Below, piece by piece: positions 1 to 10,197 of a stretch of DNA of 64,000 nt. The notes beneath the pieces were generated by a model, which was not told the origin of the DNA, did not search any database, and saw only the letters and a program-made list of their open reading frames with translations. The translations under genes and the position numbers were made by a program. The stretch's first letter is position 1, and each line of letters opens with the position of its first letter. The DNA is from Pictodentalium vernedei. Lineage: Eukaryota; Mollusca; Scaphopoda; Dentaliida; Dentaliidae. Location: assembly GCA_031216915.1 (NCBI GenBank), contig CM062289.1:251343113-251407112 (forward strand), written 5' to 3'.

Positions 1-842
1 TGAGAAACCGCTGTTGTCTCTGGACGCAGATTTCGTGTTAACGATGCCATATTCAACCTAGCTAGTGCTAAGAGGAAAGGCGGTCTCTTATCGACATCTT
101 CAATAAATATACCGTTCCTTGGACCATGTTCATTTAAAACAGTTGGAGGTGTCCAGAGAGCTCTTCTGTGTTTAGATGAGCAGGCCAGGGATTTAGATAT
201 GTCCCTACCTGCATCATTCAATATATGCTCGGAAGTGATGGAATGTGCTATTTCATCCAATAGAGCGAATCTGGATGCAATGTCCTACACAGATCACCTC
301 ACCAGAGCTATGGCACAACATCTTAATGGGAAGGAATTTGAGGACGTTTGTTCCTCACTTAGAGTTCTTTCTAGGGCAGTCATGTATGCCACGTACAACT
401 CTGCCCTGACAGTGGCAAATTTGGAGTTGATCAGACGTGATGCTGCCCTTGCGTCGTCATCACTTATAGATGACAAGATGAAAAGCTCTCTCCGAGACTC
501 TCTTGTCTCCGAATATGCTCTGTCTCAAGCTTTCGTTAGCCTAAGAACAGGCTACAAAGGAAGCTTCCAGTGCACTGCTACTGAAATCTGCATCTCAACA
601 ACACGCTTCAGCAGACCGGGGTAAGCGAGGCCGTTCCACTTCAAAATAAACTAAAGGGAACACCTCGCGAGGGTACAAAAACCTCTTATACTTACATGAG
701 AGGTCATCAGTATATCGACTCGGGAAAGGGGCGCTGGTCTGATCCAGACTATATGTCAGACTCCCCTAAGCCAATGGGATGAGGTTCTTCGCGGGGAGGA
801 CGTAATTTCTCATCTCGTAAGCCTCGTAAGTCAAACAGGTGA
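1..842 (+). pseudogene. DIRS Gag remnant (element G)
   Basis: This is the C-terminal half of a DIRS Gag-like protein, broken by frameshifts. The best open stretch (199-624) reads SNRANLDAMSYTDHLT and later NSALTVANLELIRRDAAL, matching the Gag of D-inner (SNRANLDALSYADHLT, NSALSVANLELVRRDAAL). Bases 1-198 correspond to the preceding Gag segment in another frame. The end at 780-842 is the basic tail (RKPRKSNR) followed by a TGA in the same AGG-TGA context as the other copies. The role of Gag in DIRS elements is inferred to be RNA binding and particle assembly. The copy is not functional. Confidence 0.75.
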
Positions 843-1345
843 CAGACAAGAACTCTCTTGCTTACCAGTTGGTGGAAAGTTATCAAACTTTGCAAGAAAC
901 TGGATAGAAGTCATGGAAGATCAGTGGGTGAGAAGTGTAGTCTCGGAAGGCCTACGGCTATCATTCCAAACAAAACACTCACTTAGAAGATGTCTGCATT
1001 GGACAAATCTTCCGGCGGATCCTTTCAAAAGAGAGCCTCTCCTAGCAGAGGTACAGGCTCTCTTATTGAAGGAAGCAATAGAGGTCATCGAGAATAGACT
1101 TCTGTTACTTTCCACTTAGCGGAAGGTTATCAATCTCGCAAAAAAGTGGATGAAAATTGCGGAAGATCAGTGGATGAGAATGTAGTCTTGGCAGGCCTGC
1201 GGCTATCAGTCCGGGCAAAGTTCCACTTACAAGAAGTACATGTTGGACAAATCTTTCGGCGAATTCTTCCAAGAGAGTCTCTCCTTGCGGAGGTACAGGC
1301 TCTCCTATTGAAGAAAAGCAACAGAGGTCGTCAAAATATTCTCCA
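843..1345 (+). pseudogene. Reverse transcriptase N-terminal remnant, tandemly duplicated (element G)
   Basis: Two diverged copies (about 843-1,110 and 1,115-1,345) match the start of the DIRS reverse transcriptase frame of D-inner. The first reads LPVGGKLSNFARNW, then PFKREPLLAEVQALL. The second repeats the same segment with frameshifts. The catalytic YLDD region is absent, because the sequence passes directly into a tandem-repeat element at about 1,350. The second copy most likely arose by local tandem duplication. Confidence 0.65.
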
Positions 1346-1349
1346 GGTT

Positions 1350-1745
1350 TTTTATGTGTACCCATACTATGTATGGTACACATAATGCCGGGGTGACCAT
1401 CCGTCGTTTGTCCATCCGTCTGTCCTTCCGGCATCTGTATCCATTTCTTTGGCATTCGATAACTTGAAAAATATTGCGTGGATTGTCAAGTTACTTTATA
1501 TTTGTGTTCAGGTTACTGATGTGCTGAGCTGTATAGTTTTTGGTGTAAACCGGATAATTTGATCCCGAGATATTAACCCTTTATCCTTCAAATTGAAAAT
1601 TCCTCCAATCCCTTCGATAACTTGAAAAATATTACTTGGATTGTCAAGTTACTTTATATTTGTGTTCAGGTTACTGATGTGCCGAGCTGTAGAGTTTTTG
1701 GTGTAAATCTGATAATTTAATCTTGAGATATTAACCCTTTTAAAT
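1350..1745. mobile_element. Tandem-core interspersed element 1 (pearl/HINE-like)
   Basis: This insertion in DIRS G begins with an inverted repeat around tatgtgtaccc / ggtacacata (about 1,353-1,384) and a short stretch rich in tccgtc and gtctg. Two direct repeats follow with a period of 158 bp, starting at 1,457 and 1,615 with cgataacttgaaaaatatt. The layout of a short lead-in plus a core of roughly 160-bp tandem units resembles the non-autonomous pearl (Helentron-derived) elements described in bivalves. The family assignment is an inference. Confidence 0.5.
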
Positions 1746-2482
1746 TCTTGCTCTGCGTATAGAGCTCATGAGAATTTTGGGGCTATTTGGATCAGTTATG
1801 GAACTGCCAATAGGCTGTCTATGCATACATTCTCAGTTTTTGGCATCATTATTTGGAGTAGTATATTCTTTCTCCGAACAGTCATTGGTTGTTACGGACC
1901 TCGGAAACAATGAATTATTTTGGGGACAGTCCATGATGAGTCTGTAAATCATAGCTCATTCCATATTCTAATCCAGGTTTTCTTTGCGATACAGTACACA
2001 TTCTCATATATTCGCACTGTTCAATTGGAGTGTTATTATTGGAATTAATTGTACACCTGAACGGGGTCGCCTGTTGGTTGCCTTAGAAGCATGTTTGCTC
2101 TTCAGATACTTCCCATAGGGATTTAATTGGACAAGAGTATGGTTGTACACATTATATCTCCGGTTTTCGACCTATCTACGTATTCCGACTCCGGTATATG
2201 TTAGAAGCGTGCGCTGTTAATTACTGGGATTGCCACGATAGCCTTAGCTTCTGAAGTGGCATTAAGCACCAATAATTAATAACTGTGTGCCTGTTGTGCG
2301 AATATAAATTGATTATTTGGTAGCACTTTTCTCTGATTCCAGAGCGCTCCCCTCTTTGTTTTGAAGAATATTCCTTCAGAAAAGGTGGGGGTGATTTTTC
2401 TTCATCTCCATCTTGATAAGTGTGTAACTATGAGTGAAGCTGTTTTGTCTATAGATTATTACTGATCCTAGATACAGCTTGT

Positions 2483-3797
2483 TTATTAGTCCCCTACCGG
2501 CATCGCCGGAGGAGACTATAGGTTTGCACTCTGTCCATCCGTCAGTCTGTCAGTCTCTCAGTCACACTTTAGTTTTCCGGAGTTTTTTTGGAAACGCTTC
2601 AATGGAATGATTTCATTTTTGGTAAACTACTATAGAACGATGACTTACAGATCAAGTTTGAGTTTCATCTGATTGCATAATTCTTGTGTGAGTTACGGCC
2701 CTTGGAAATATGGGAAAAAGCACCAAAATATCAGTTTTCCGGAGTTGTTTTGAAAACGCTTCAACGGAATGATTTCATTTTTGGTAAACTACTATAGAAC
2801 GGTGACTTACAGATCAGCTTTGAGTTTCATGCTGATTCCATTATTCTTGTGTGAGTTACGGCCCTTGGAAAGATGGAAAAGCACCAAAATATCAGTTTTC
2901 TGGAGTTTTTTTGGAAATGCTTCAACGGAATGATTTTATTTTTGGTAAACTACTATAGAATGATGACTTACAGATCAAATTTGAGTTTCATGCTGATTGC
3001 ATTATTCTTGTGTCAGTTATAGCCCTTGGAAATATGGAAAAGCGCCAAAATATCAGTTTTCTGGACTTTTTTTTGGAAACACTTCAACGGAATGATTTCA
3101 TTTTTGGTAACCTACTATAGAACGATGACTTACAGATCAAGTTAGAGTTTCATGCTGATTGCCTTATTCTTGTGTAAGTTATGGCCCTTGGAAGTATGGA
3201 AAAGCGCCAAAATATCAGTTTTCCGGATTTTCTGGAAACGCTTCAACGGAATGATTTCATTTTTGGTAACCTACTATAGAATGATGACTTACAGATCAGG
3301 TTTCATTTACACTCTGTCCATCCATTCGTAAGTCTGTCAGTCAGTCTGTTGGTCATACTTTAGTTTTCCAGACTTTTTTTTGGAAACACTTCAACGGAAT
3401 GATTTCATTTTTGGTAACCTACTATAGAATGATGACTTACAGATCAAGTTTCATTTGCACTCTGTCCATCTGTCAGTCTGTCAGTCAGTCTGTCAGTCAT
3501 ACTTTACTTTTCTGGACTTTTTTTTGGAAATGCTTCAACCGAATGATTTCATTCTTGGTAACCTACTATAGAACGATGACTTACAGATCAGGTTTGAGTT
3601 TCATGCTGATTGCATTATTCTTTTGTGAGTTATGGCCCTTGGAAATATGGAAAGCGCCAAAATATCAGTTTTCTGGACTTTTTTGGAAATGCTTCAACGG
3701 AATTCATGCTGATCACATCTAGGTTATAACATTTGTATAATTATTAATGCTCATTAGTCCGGTAGGGGACATTATATTGCTTCAGCGATACGTGCGC
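2483..3797. mobile_element. Tandem-core interspersed element 2 (pearl/HINE-like, about 8 units)
   Basis: About eight degenerate direct repeats carry gaatgatttcattttt at 2,605, 2,767, 2,928, 3,090, 3,249, 3,397, 3,541 and (partial) 3,700. The period is about 160 bp, dropping to 144-148 in the later units. Tagtcccctaccgg near the left end is matched by ccggtaggggac near the right end (about 3,760). The G sequence resumes at about 3,798 with ttatttatatatggcat, matching element E near 51,010, so this is an insertion inside DIRS G. Some units are interrupted by cagtctgtcagtc-rich stretches. No coding capacity is evident. Confidence 0.6.
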
Positions 3798-3977
3798 TCT
3801 TGTTATTTATATATGGCATATATTTGTGGGGGTTAGTCTCTCACTCTCAAATACGCCATCCTAATTTAAGGGGCTTAGTCAGGACTAGCCTTAAAAATTG
3901 GGGGCTCATTACACCCAGTTAGCATATTCTTCATGCTAAGATTACGGAATTACTTGGATATGACTCCTTATTTATGA

Positions 3978-4010
3978 TATGTCTTCTCTATTATTGTATA
4001 GAGAGACATA
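3978..4010 (+). promoter_or_regulatory. Conserved 3' stem-loop (element G)
   Basis: Inverted repeat with left arm tatgtcttctctat and right arm atagagagacata. It sits at the same place, upstream of the internal complementary region, as stem-loops in elements A, B, C, D-inner, E and F. The arm sequence differs between subfamilies while pairing is kept. Confidence 0.6.
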
Positions 4011-4118
4011 CATATAATTCCTTTAAAATTTAATTTCCTTTCACCTTGGAATGCAGGCTTAGGAGCTATATTTGGTCTGCTAATTCTTAAGTCCTAGCCC
4101 TCCACCTTTTTACGATTC

Positions 4119-4212
4119 AGCTGGTCTGGGCCATTGGTTATTAGTATAAAAATATGAATATGATAAATTTAAAGTAATTTGTATATTTTTTGTACTTACC
4201 AATGGCCTAGAC
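4119..4212 (+). repeat. DIRS internal complementary region (element G)
   Basis: It contains the reverse complement of the subfamily left terminus (ctgggccattggtta...tataaaaat) joined to the reverse complement of the right terminus (atgaatatgataaatt...gtacttaccaatggcc). This is the classic DIRS internal complementary region, thought to template circle closure during replication. Confidence 0.75.
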
Positions 4213-4284
4213 GGGGATGGCCCTCCCATGACTGGGCACTCATATCTCCCCACTGAGTTATTATTAGTACGCTCATCTACAAAG

Positions 4285-4521
4285 AATGACGTTGGCATCA
4301 ATTCCGGTCTCTTCCTGACTACTCCACATGCGCAGATGGTAAAAGTATGGAGGGCCAGATAGGACTTTTAATTTTTGGTATTGTATGCAAATTTTGGGGA
4401 TTGGGGGGGGGGGGTTCAAAATTTTGTTTGGCCCTTGATAATATTGAGTTTGCACCAGCTAGTCTGGGCCATTGGTAAGTATAAAAAATATCCAAATTAC
4501 TTTAAATTTATCATTTTTCAT
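4285..4521 (+). repeat. Right inverted terminal repeat of element G
   Basis: Starts around agaatgacgttggc, passes through a degenerate acatgcgcag, and ends with gtctgggccattggtaagtataaaaaat plus an AT-rich extension to tttttcat. It is the inverted counterpart of the left end of subfamily member E at 38,626. Confidence 0.7.
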
Positions 4522-5190
4522 TAATAAGTCAAGAATCCTGATTTTGATTTTTCTGATATTTATTTTTATACGTCTGTTTGTAAAAACTGTTGTATTACGT
4601 AAAAGGTCAGTCTGTCTGTCCTTCTGTCTGTCTGTCCATAAACAATTGGTTTCTGACTGATAACTTGAGTTTGGGTTTCGACATGGATTTGAAATTTTGT
4701 ATGTGGACTTTCCAGGTGAAAATACAGATCAAGTTTGAATTCTGGCCTTGCCTACAGGTTTCTTCCAGAGTTATGTGACGTTGAACAATTTAAATTGGAA
4801 ACTGGTAATGGAACTTGGTTTCCGACCTATAACTTGAGTTTGGATTTTGGTATCATTTCGAAATTTTGTCTGCGGACTTCCCACCTGTCGATCTGTCTGT
4901 CTGTCCATAAACAATTCGTTTCCGACCGATAACTTGAGTTTAGATTTCGGTATTGATTCGAAATTTTGTGTGCAGACTTCCCAGGTGAAAATACAGATCA
5001 TGTTTGACTTGTGGCCTCGTCTGTGTGTTTCTACCAGAGTTATAAGACTTTCAAAATTTAAATTGCAAGTTGGTAATGGAATAATGGAAACTGGTTTCCA
5101 ACTGATAACTTGAGTTTTGATTTTGGTATCGATTCAAAATTTTGTGTGCATACTTCCCAGGTGAAAATACAGATTGAGTATAGCTAAGTA
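4522..5190. repeat. Degenerate tandem repeats in host intron
   Basis: Four loosely repeated units share taacttgagttt at about 4,661, 4,830, 4,930 and 5,106, preceded by gtctgtctgtcc-type stretches and followed by gaaattttgt and ccaggtgaaaatacaga. Spacing is 100-176 bp. It resembles the core of another pearl-like element, but no clean ends are visible. The short open frames through it are repeat artefacts. Confidence 0.5.
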
Positions 5191-5299
5191 ACACTCTACA
5201 TAGAAAACAGTCGTATTTTGCCATGCCTCAGTGATGCTCTTTTTATTACAATGAACACATTAACAGAGGGTAATATGTATGGCTTTATTTTCATTGCAG

Positions 5300-5371
5300 T
5301 GGTCAGGCAATAATTGGTCCACCCAAAAAAAAAGGAAATATTGTTGAAAATCTCTTCCAGTCTGCCAAAGA
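5300..5371 (+). CDS. NSFL1C: NSFL1C/UBXN2-family exon (p47 conserved segment before the SEP domain)
   Basis: This is an internal coding exon of a p47-family cofactor of the AAA ATPase p97/VCP, which in animals acts in membrane fusion and ubiquitin-dependent processing. After one base finishing a codon it reads GQAIIGPPKKKGNIVENLFQ then SAK and two bases of Glu. It matches the p47 segment around IVGPP...ELVDDLFKGAKE. A pyrimidine-rich tract and AG lie at 5,298-5,299, and a GTAAGT donor starts at 5,372. The last two bases (GA) join the first base of the exon at 18,599 to give SAKEHGAETVDR, as in p47 (AKEHGA). The preceding exon lies upstream, probably outside the window. NSFL1C and its UBXN2A/B paralogues cannot be separated on this fragment. 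Confidence 0.85.
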
Positions 5372-5578
5372 GTAAGTAGATTTCCATATAATATGTAATT
5401 GTTTACAGTCCCAAAGCTAAGATCCAAAAAATTTCTGACAGGTTTCCTGGATTGTAGATCACTGGTATGAACTGGAAAGTTAACAAACAATAATAAAAGA
5501 AACAGGTCAGACTTGTGCATTTATTGTTATTATTTTGAAGGATTACTTTCGTTTAACAAAAGACATTCTAATAATACA

Positions 5579-6004
5579 CAGCAACCCTGTTAATTGAATA
5601 GCCGCTTTGCCAATGAAAATTATTCAGTTAAGAGGAGAATTCAATTAACAGGGATTGTGTTACTTTCCTGTATTCTAAAGATAAACTTAGCATTGATTCT
5701 ATTATATCTTGTTTGACAGAGCTCCATGAGCTCTGTCAAACAAGATATAAGAGATTAAATGCCTGTATTGGATGTACTGAGGCCAAATAGGTCTATAAAC
5801 AAAGGAAAACTGGGGAGATTCGGGTAATTTCTCGACAGGTTACAAGATTTTTTATTCAATTAACTGGAATTTACTCTATAACCTATTTTCAATTAACAGG
5901 TCAAATTTGTACTGGAGGTATGGTAAATGGTTTTGTGTTGGAAAATTATATTCAGTTAACAGGGTTATTCAGTTAAGAGATATTCAATTAAGTGGGCTCC
6001 ACTG
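5579..6004. mobile_element. MITE-like element with direct-repeat flanks
   Basis: A 426-bp element in the host intron. Its ends are imperfect inverted repeats: cagcaaccctgttaattgaa on the left, and the reverse complement of ttcaattaagtgggctccactg on the right. Both sides are flanked by taataca (extendable to taatacaca), consistent with a target duplication. The interior repeats caattaacaggg-type motifs and holds a perfect palindrome at 5,702-5,750. A related right-end fragment lies at about 27,135-27,240. Ends starting CAG with TTAATTGAAT recall pogo/Tigger-type MITEs, but this is not certain. Confidence 0.55.
5702..5750. repeat. Perfect 23-bp-arm palindrome
   Basis: Left arm ttatatcttgtttgacagag+ctc, 3-base spacer cat, right arm the exact reverse complement. 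The arm is shared with a second palindrome at 18,174-18,230. Confidence 0.9.
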
Positions 6005-7148
6005 TAATACACAAAATTTTATTGTGTACATGACTACTCGATTGTCATATACTCATAATTGGTGCATTCATACAAAGGGTATTTCCACCAATACAAGTAA
6101 AAATGTCTAGACAAAATACAAATCTGTATTGAGGGTAGCAACTTCACATGCAGTCATATGTTTCAGAAAGAGAATGTTTTTTACCTCTACTTATCAAAAA
6201 TGGATTCCACATGTCGAAGCCACCATTTTGATAAACGTAATTAAATTAGTGTTCAACCGATTACCAAAAATGGCCACTGACTGATTACTGGTTATTTGAG
6301 CTCACAATCGGCCGATTCTGATGCCGATTCCGATTGTAATACTGTGCACTACTAGGCAAGTCAACTTGAACATATTTTACAGCGTTTGCAGTCCATTCAC
6401 TACCGTACTGACCCATGTCAAAGCCCATTTTCGTGATTAAGCCCACCCCCAACTTTCTGCAAATCGAAAACAAGGTGCCCTCTCTTTGTTTAAGCCCACT
6501 CCCCCATTTTCGAAAACTGTAAAAGTACGCCAGTTTGCAGGTGAATTTGAAAACGAAATTAGGTGAGTAACAAAGTGTTGTCATTACCTGGCAGCTGGAA
6601 AGCCGTGCAGATTTCCTTTTCCATCCAACGTTCAAGAAATTGATTGTTGAATGCCTTGATATGTCAAAATGAGGTAAGTGGTTTTATTTTATTAAAATAA
6701 AATTCATTCCGAAGGAAAAATTATGTTGTTTTTATTTTCACGAATTCACTTTGCTGAATAATATCAACACAAATAATGTCCGAGGTCACGTGCAGTCACT
6801 TGTCAGTTGTTCGCCCATAATCGACACACTTTGTGAGTGAACCTGCATGTTTAGTTATTATTGTCTTTTCCAACTGATTGTTTTTGCGTCTGTGTGATAA
6901 ATTATGTTTGTGTGATGTCGGGTGTTTGTTTGAAGAGAGCTTGGAGGCTGTGAATCTATATCTGACCAACAAATTACAAATCACTGTGTTTTGTTTTTAT
7001 TATAATTAGTCCCACCTGGTTGTATTGACAACACAGCTGCACACAAATTAAAGTATCTTTGAGTCTACCGAAAACATTTGTATGGCTTTTCCCTCCGAAT
7101 TATACATAAGTTGAGCAAAGGGAGTAACTAAATCAAATCAGTTTCGCT

Positions 7149-8556
7149 ATGGAATCCAATAACAATAAATCAGGCATTCATACCCATTACACGATAAGTC
7201 CTAAATTGAAAGTCCTAGAATGGCATAGAAAGAATGGAAGGAATGAACAGAAGACAGCAAAGCGATTCAATATAGACAGAAAACAAGTTAGGCTTTGGGA
7301 CAGAGATTTCAATAAACTTCAGTTGAACTATTGTGGAAAGGACTTGAAGAAAACATCAACACACCAGGGAAAAGAGCCTCTGTCTTATGAGGTCGATGAG
7401 CAAACATTTCAGTGGTTGTGTGACCAAAGAGTTGAAGGGCGTCCTGTCTCTAACTTCATGCTTCAGTCAAAAGCAAGGGAGTTTGCTGGAAAGCTCCATA
7501 TTAATGGTTTCAAGGCATCTAACGGATGGTTATCGAGATGGAAACGACGTCATAGCATCGGCATCAGAAGGGGTACTGACGATTCTCGGAGAGTCCCAAC
7601 TGATTTTAAGGATAAAATTGAACTGTTTAGAACAAATATTAAACAACTGAGAACCCAAAATGACGTTTCACAATATAGTCAATATGGACCAGACTATGGT
7701 ACGCTTTGATAGTGCTCCAAGTTATACAAACACGTTTAAGGGTGAAAAGAGTGTGCGAATAGCAAATACTGGTGCAGCAAAAAAAGGGTGTACAGTAGCT
7801 TTGGCTGCTCGCGCAAATGGTGAAAAACTCCCAGCTTATGTAATTTTTAAAGAAAGAAAGGGGGTATTAGGCCCTAAAGTGTTGGCAAGTTTGTCTGTGC
7901 CTAAAAATGTTAAGGTCTCGGCAACTCTGAATGGATGGATGACATCAGACGAAGTGCAACATTGGGTGAGAAAAGTTTGGGGTCGCAACACTGATGATGT
8001 TCGCCGACTTGTGATTTTGGACACATACAAACCCCATTACACCAAAGAAACCACTGAACTGTTTGAACGATGGGACACAGATGTCGTTCTAGTGCCAGGT
8101 GGTTGTTCCCCTCTTGTTCAGCCAATGGACACACACATAAATCGGGTTTTTAAGGGTAAGCTCCGTGAGCAATGGACTGAGTGGTTTGAGATGGAAGCCA
8201 CTTGAAATGAGCGAGGAAATTATATACAACCGCCGAGACAACATGTAATTAATTGGATAAGCAAGGCTTGGGAGCAGATTGATGACATTTCAATAATTAA
8301 GGCATTCTTGTTGTGTGGCATAAGTAATAATTTAGATGGCCGTGAGGACTATATGATGGGTGCACGGATAAAAAAATGTGGTGTTGACACTGGAAGTTTT
8401 CCAAATGACAATGAGTTACCGGTCTTGTCTTCCAGTGAAAGTTCCGAGAGTGACGCCCAGTGTGGTGTCTTATTCCCGGAAGATGGTGGTGACTCTGATG
8501 AAGAACTGGAGTTTGACAGTTTTGATGACACATTTATACCTGAGGTGGTTTTGTAA
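7149..8556 (+). pseudogene. pogo/Tigger-type transposase, one frameshift and one in-frame stop
   Basis: This is a transposase of the CENP-B/pogo type, which would bind the transposon ends and cut DNA. The N-terminal part (7,149-7,655) has a helix-turn-helix region (ISPKLKVLEWHRKNGRNEQK to VRLWDRD) and a second CENPB-type DNA-binding region (FAGKLHINGFKASNGWLSRW). The frame shifts near 7,655. The next frame starts with FHNIVNMDQT and carries the DDE core. The acidic residues are NMDQT (codon at 7,687), VILDTY (8,020) and QPMDTH (8,128), with 35 residues between the last two. A TGA at 8,203-8,205 interrupts the same frame, which then continues to an acidic C-terminus ending at 8,556. With only two lesions this is a recently dead copy. 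Confidence 0.85.
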
Positions 8557-8604
8557 AATATTGCATTCTTGTACGTACAGACAGGGATGAGGGCAATTGA
8601 GCAC

Positions 8605-8975
8605 AGAAAGTGTCATACTTTCAAAAGTAAATTCCTTTTGAGGGTCGAGTATTTTCTATTCCTTAAAAATGAAAAAAAAAATGATTTGGATGTGATGCAA
8701 GCAATACGATAAAAAAAAACAAAAAAAATTATCTCATTGCTCACATCACGTCCAAATTGATTTTTTTTTTCATTTTCAGTGAATAAAAAATACGTGCATC
8801 CCATAATAATATGCATCTCGCCATAATCAGCAGCTGGAACAAATAGCCTTGCAGAAGGTCGCTAAATTTAAAATGGTGTAAGCGTGCACCAATGACAGTA
8901 CCCTGTGGGATCCCACAGGGTATCTTCATTGGTGCAAGTTTACACAATTTAAAATTTAGTCGACTCCAGAAATTG
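8605..8975. repeat. First copy of a ~370-bp tandem duplication in the pogo element
   Basis: Begins with agaaagtgtcatactttc. It includes cacgtccaaattgat followed by a T run and cattttcag at about 8,742-8,778, and ends near the palindrome at 8,885-8,936. The second copy starts at about 8,978 and is split by DIRS A, continuing at 16,097-16,310. The first copy therefore preserves the unoccupied insertion site. Confidence 0.7.
8885..8936. repeat. Palindrome with gtgggatcccac core
   Basis: Arms tgcaccaatga / tcattggtgca surround ccctgtgggatcccacaggg. Looser inverted similarity extends to about 8,864-8,960. A degenerate counterpart (acgtgggatcccacag) occurs at about 16,230. Confidence 0.8.
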
Positions 8976-9135
8976 ACCATAGAAAGTGTCACACTTTCAA
9001 AAGTAAATTCATTTCGAGGGTCGAGTATTTTCTATTCCTTAAAAATGAAAAAAAAATTATTTGGATGTGATGCAAGCAATACGAAAAAAAATAAAAATAA
9101 AATTATCTCATTGCTCACATCACGTCCAAATTGAT

Positions 9136-9345
9136 ATTTTTATACTGTACCAATGACCCAGACTTAGCTGGTGCTAACTCCTTAAATTACAGGGCCAAAC
9201 ACAAATTTTGCCCCCCAACACCTCAAATTTGCATCAAAAACCGAAATTTCAATGTCCTATGAGGTCCTCTATACCTTATATCCACTGCGCATGCGCAGTG
9301 TCAAGGAGGTCTTGAAATTGGCTCCAAAAGTCATTCTTTGTTTGG
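9136..9345 (+). repeat. Left inverted terminal repeat of DIRS A
   Basis: Starts atttttatactgtaccaatg, carries the tgcgcatgcgca palindrome at 9,286-9,297 and ends near gtcattctttg. It matches the right repeat (15,880-16,096) in reverse complement, including element-specific bases around ggctccaaaagtcattct. Confidence 0.85.
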
Positions 9346-10197
9346 CTCTAAAATCAGTAACATGTCACTGATATTTGTTCTTGTAAATCTCAGTTTAAAT
9401 GAGGCCAGACACATATTTATGAAAGAAATGGTGGATCTAAGGATGAAATAAAGGATGAGAGGAAGAAACAGTGGCAGAATGTGTTCAGGGCTGTAACTTA
9501 TAATTTTTTTACGAAATTATTTCATGTTCCCTAATTTTGGAGCATGAGCCTTATGTTGTCATTCTGGCTATGAACTTACCATTGTTTGTTCAGTGTTTCT
9601 TCTCTCCCTTTCCTTAATACCCCCCTTGCTTTTGGCATAATTTTGGAATTTTTTTTTTTACTAAAATTTCTTGTGAGTTTTGGCTTGGTAACAGAATGAT
9701 TATGTTTTTTCCCCATGTTTACGTCCTCACCCTTGGGTGATTAGGCATTGTAATCTGCATCTACCATCCGATGTACTGCAGTTTCTTATCTGGAAGCCTA
9801 TTGGATAGTGTTTAAATTGGTGACTGATTTTGGGCCATGGTTTCAGTGCCTGGAGTCATGTTTCCGGTTTTTGTACACTTTTGTTTATGTTGACAACAGT
9901 TACTTCTGATAGTGATTACTTGTCTTCTATTAGTTCTGCTCTTAGCCAGATAATATTGTCTGGAAGTGTTGCATTATTTTTTAAAAATGTTTTAAAATAT
10001 TTTGTCCACACTTAGGCTTTTTTGGGATCCATTTGGGCTCATTGTTCCCATTGGGAACTTGGGCTCTTCTGAAAATTTTTCAAAACTTTTTTTTTTTTAT
10101 AAATTATTTTTCGAAATGTTATAATGGATTATATTATATTATGTATCTTTGTTTCAAGGGTTAGTGCGAGTACTATGACTGTTTATATTTTTTCATG

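Larger units (their letters stand above)
1..4521 (+). mobile_element. DIRS element G, right part (left end outside window)
   Basis: This is a decayed DIRS-type retrotransposon. It contains a gag remnant, a duplicated N-terminal reverse transcriptase remnant, a 3' region matching element E (about 1,746-2,480 here against 50,215-51,010), an internal complementary region at 4,119-4,212 and a right inverted repeat ending near 4,521. G and E form a subfamily whose ends read ccaatggcccag rather than ccaatgacccag. Two tandem-repeat elements have inserted into it (about 1,350-1,745 and 2,483-3,797). The right boundary is set by the join recorded in its own internal complementary region. Confidence 0.8.

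Noticed and set aside
4590-5113. Overlapping short frames rich in SVCLSV
   Set aside because: Products of gtctgtctgtcc-type repeats. No conserved protein.
5260-5520. Minus-strand 86-codon open frame
   Set aside because: It is the antisense of the p47 exon at 5,300-5,371, whose + strand reading is strongly supported.
6285-6635. Minus-strand 116-codon open frame near the pogo left end
   Set aside because: It spans the inverted repeats and junction of two transposons, so it cannot be a single gene.
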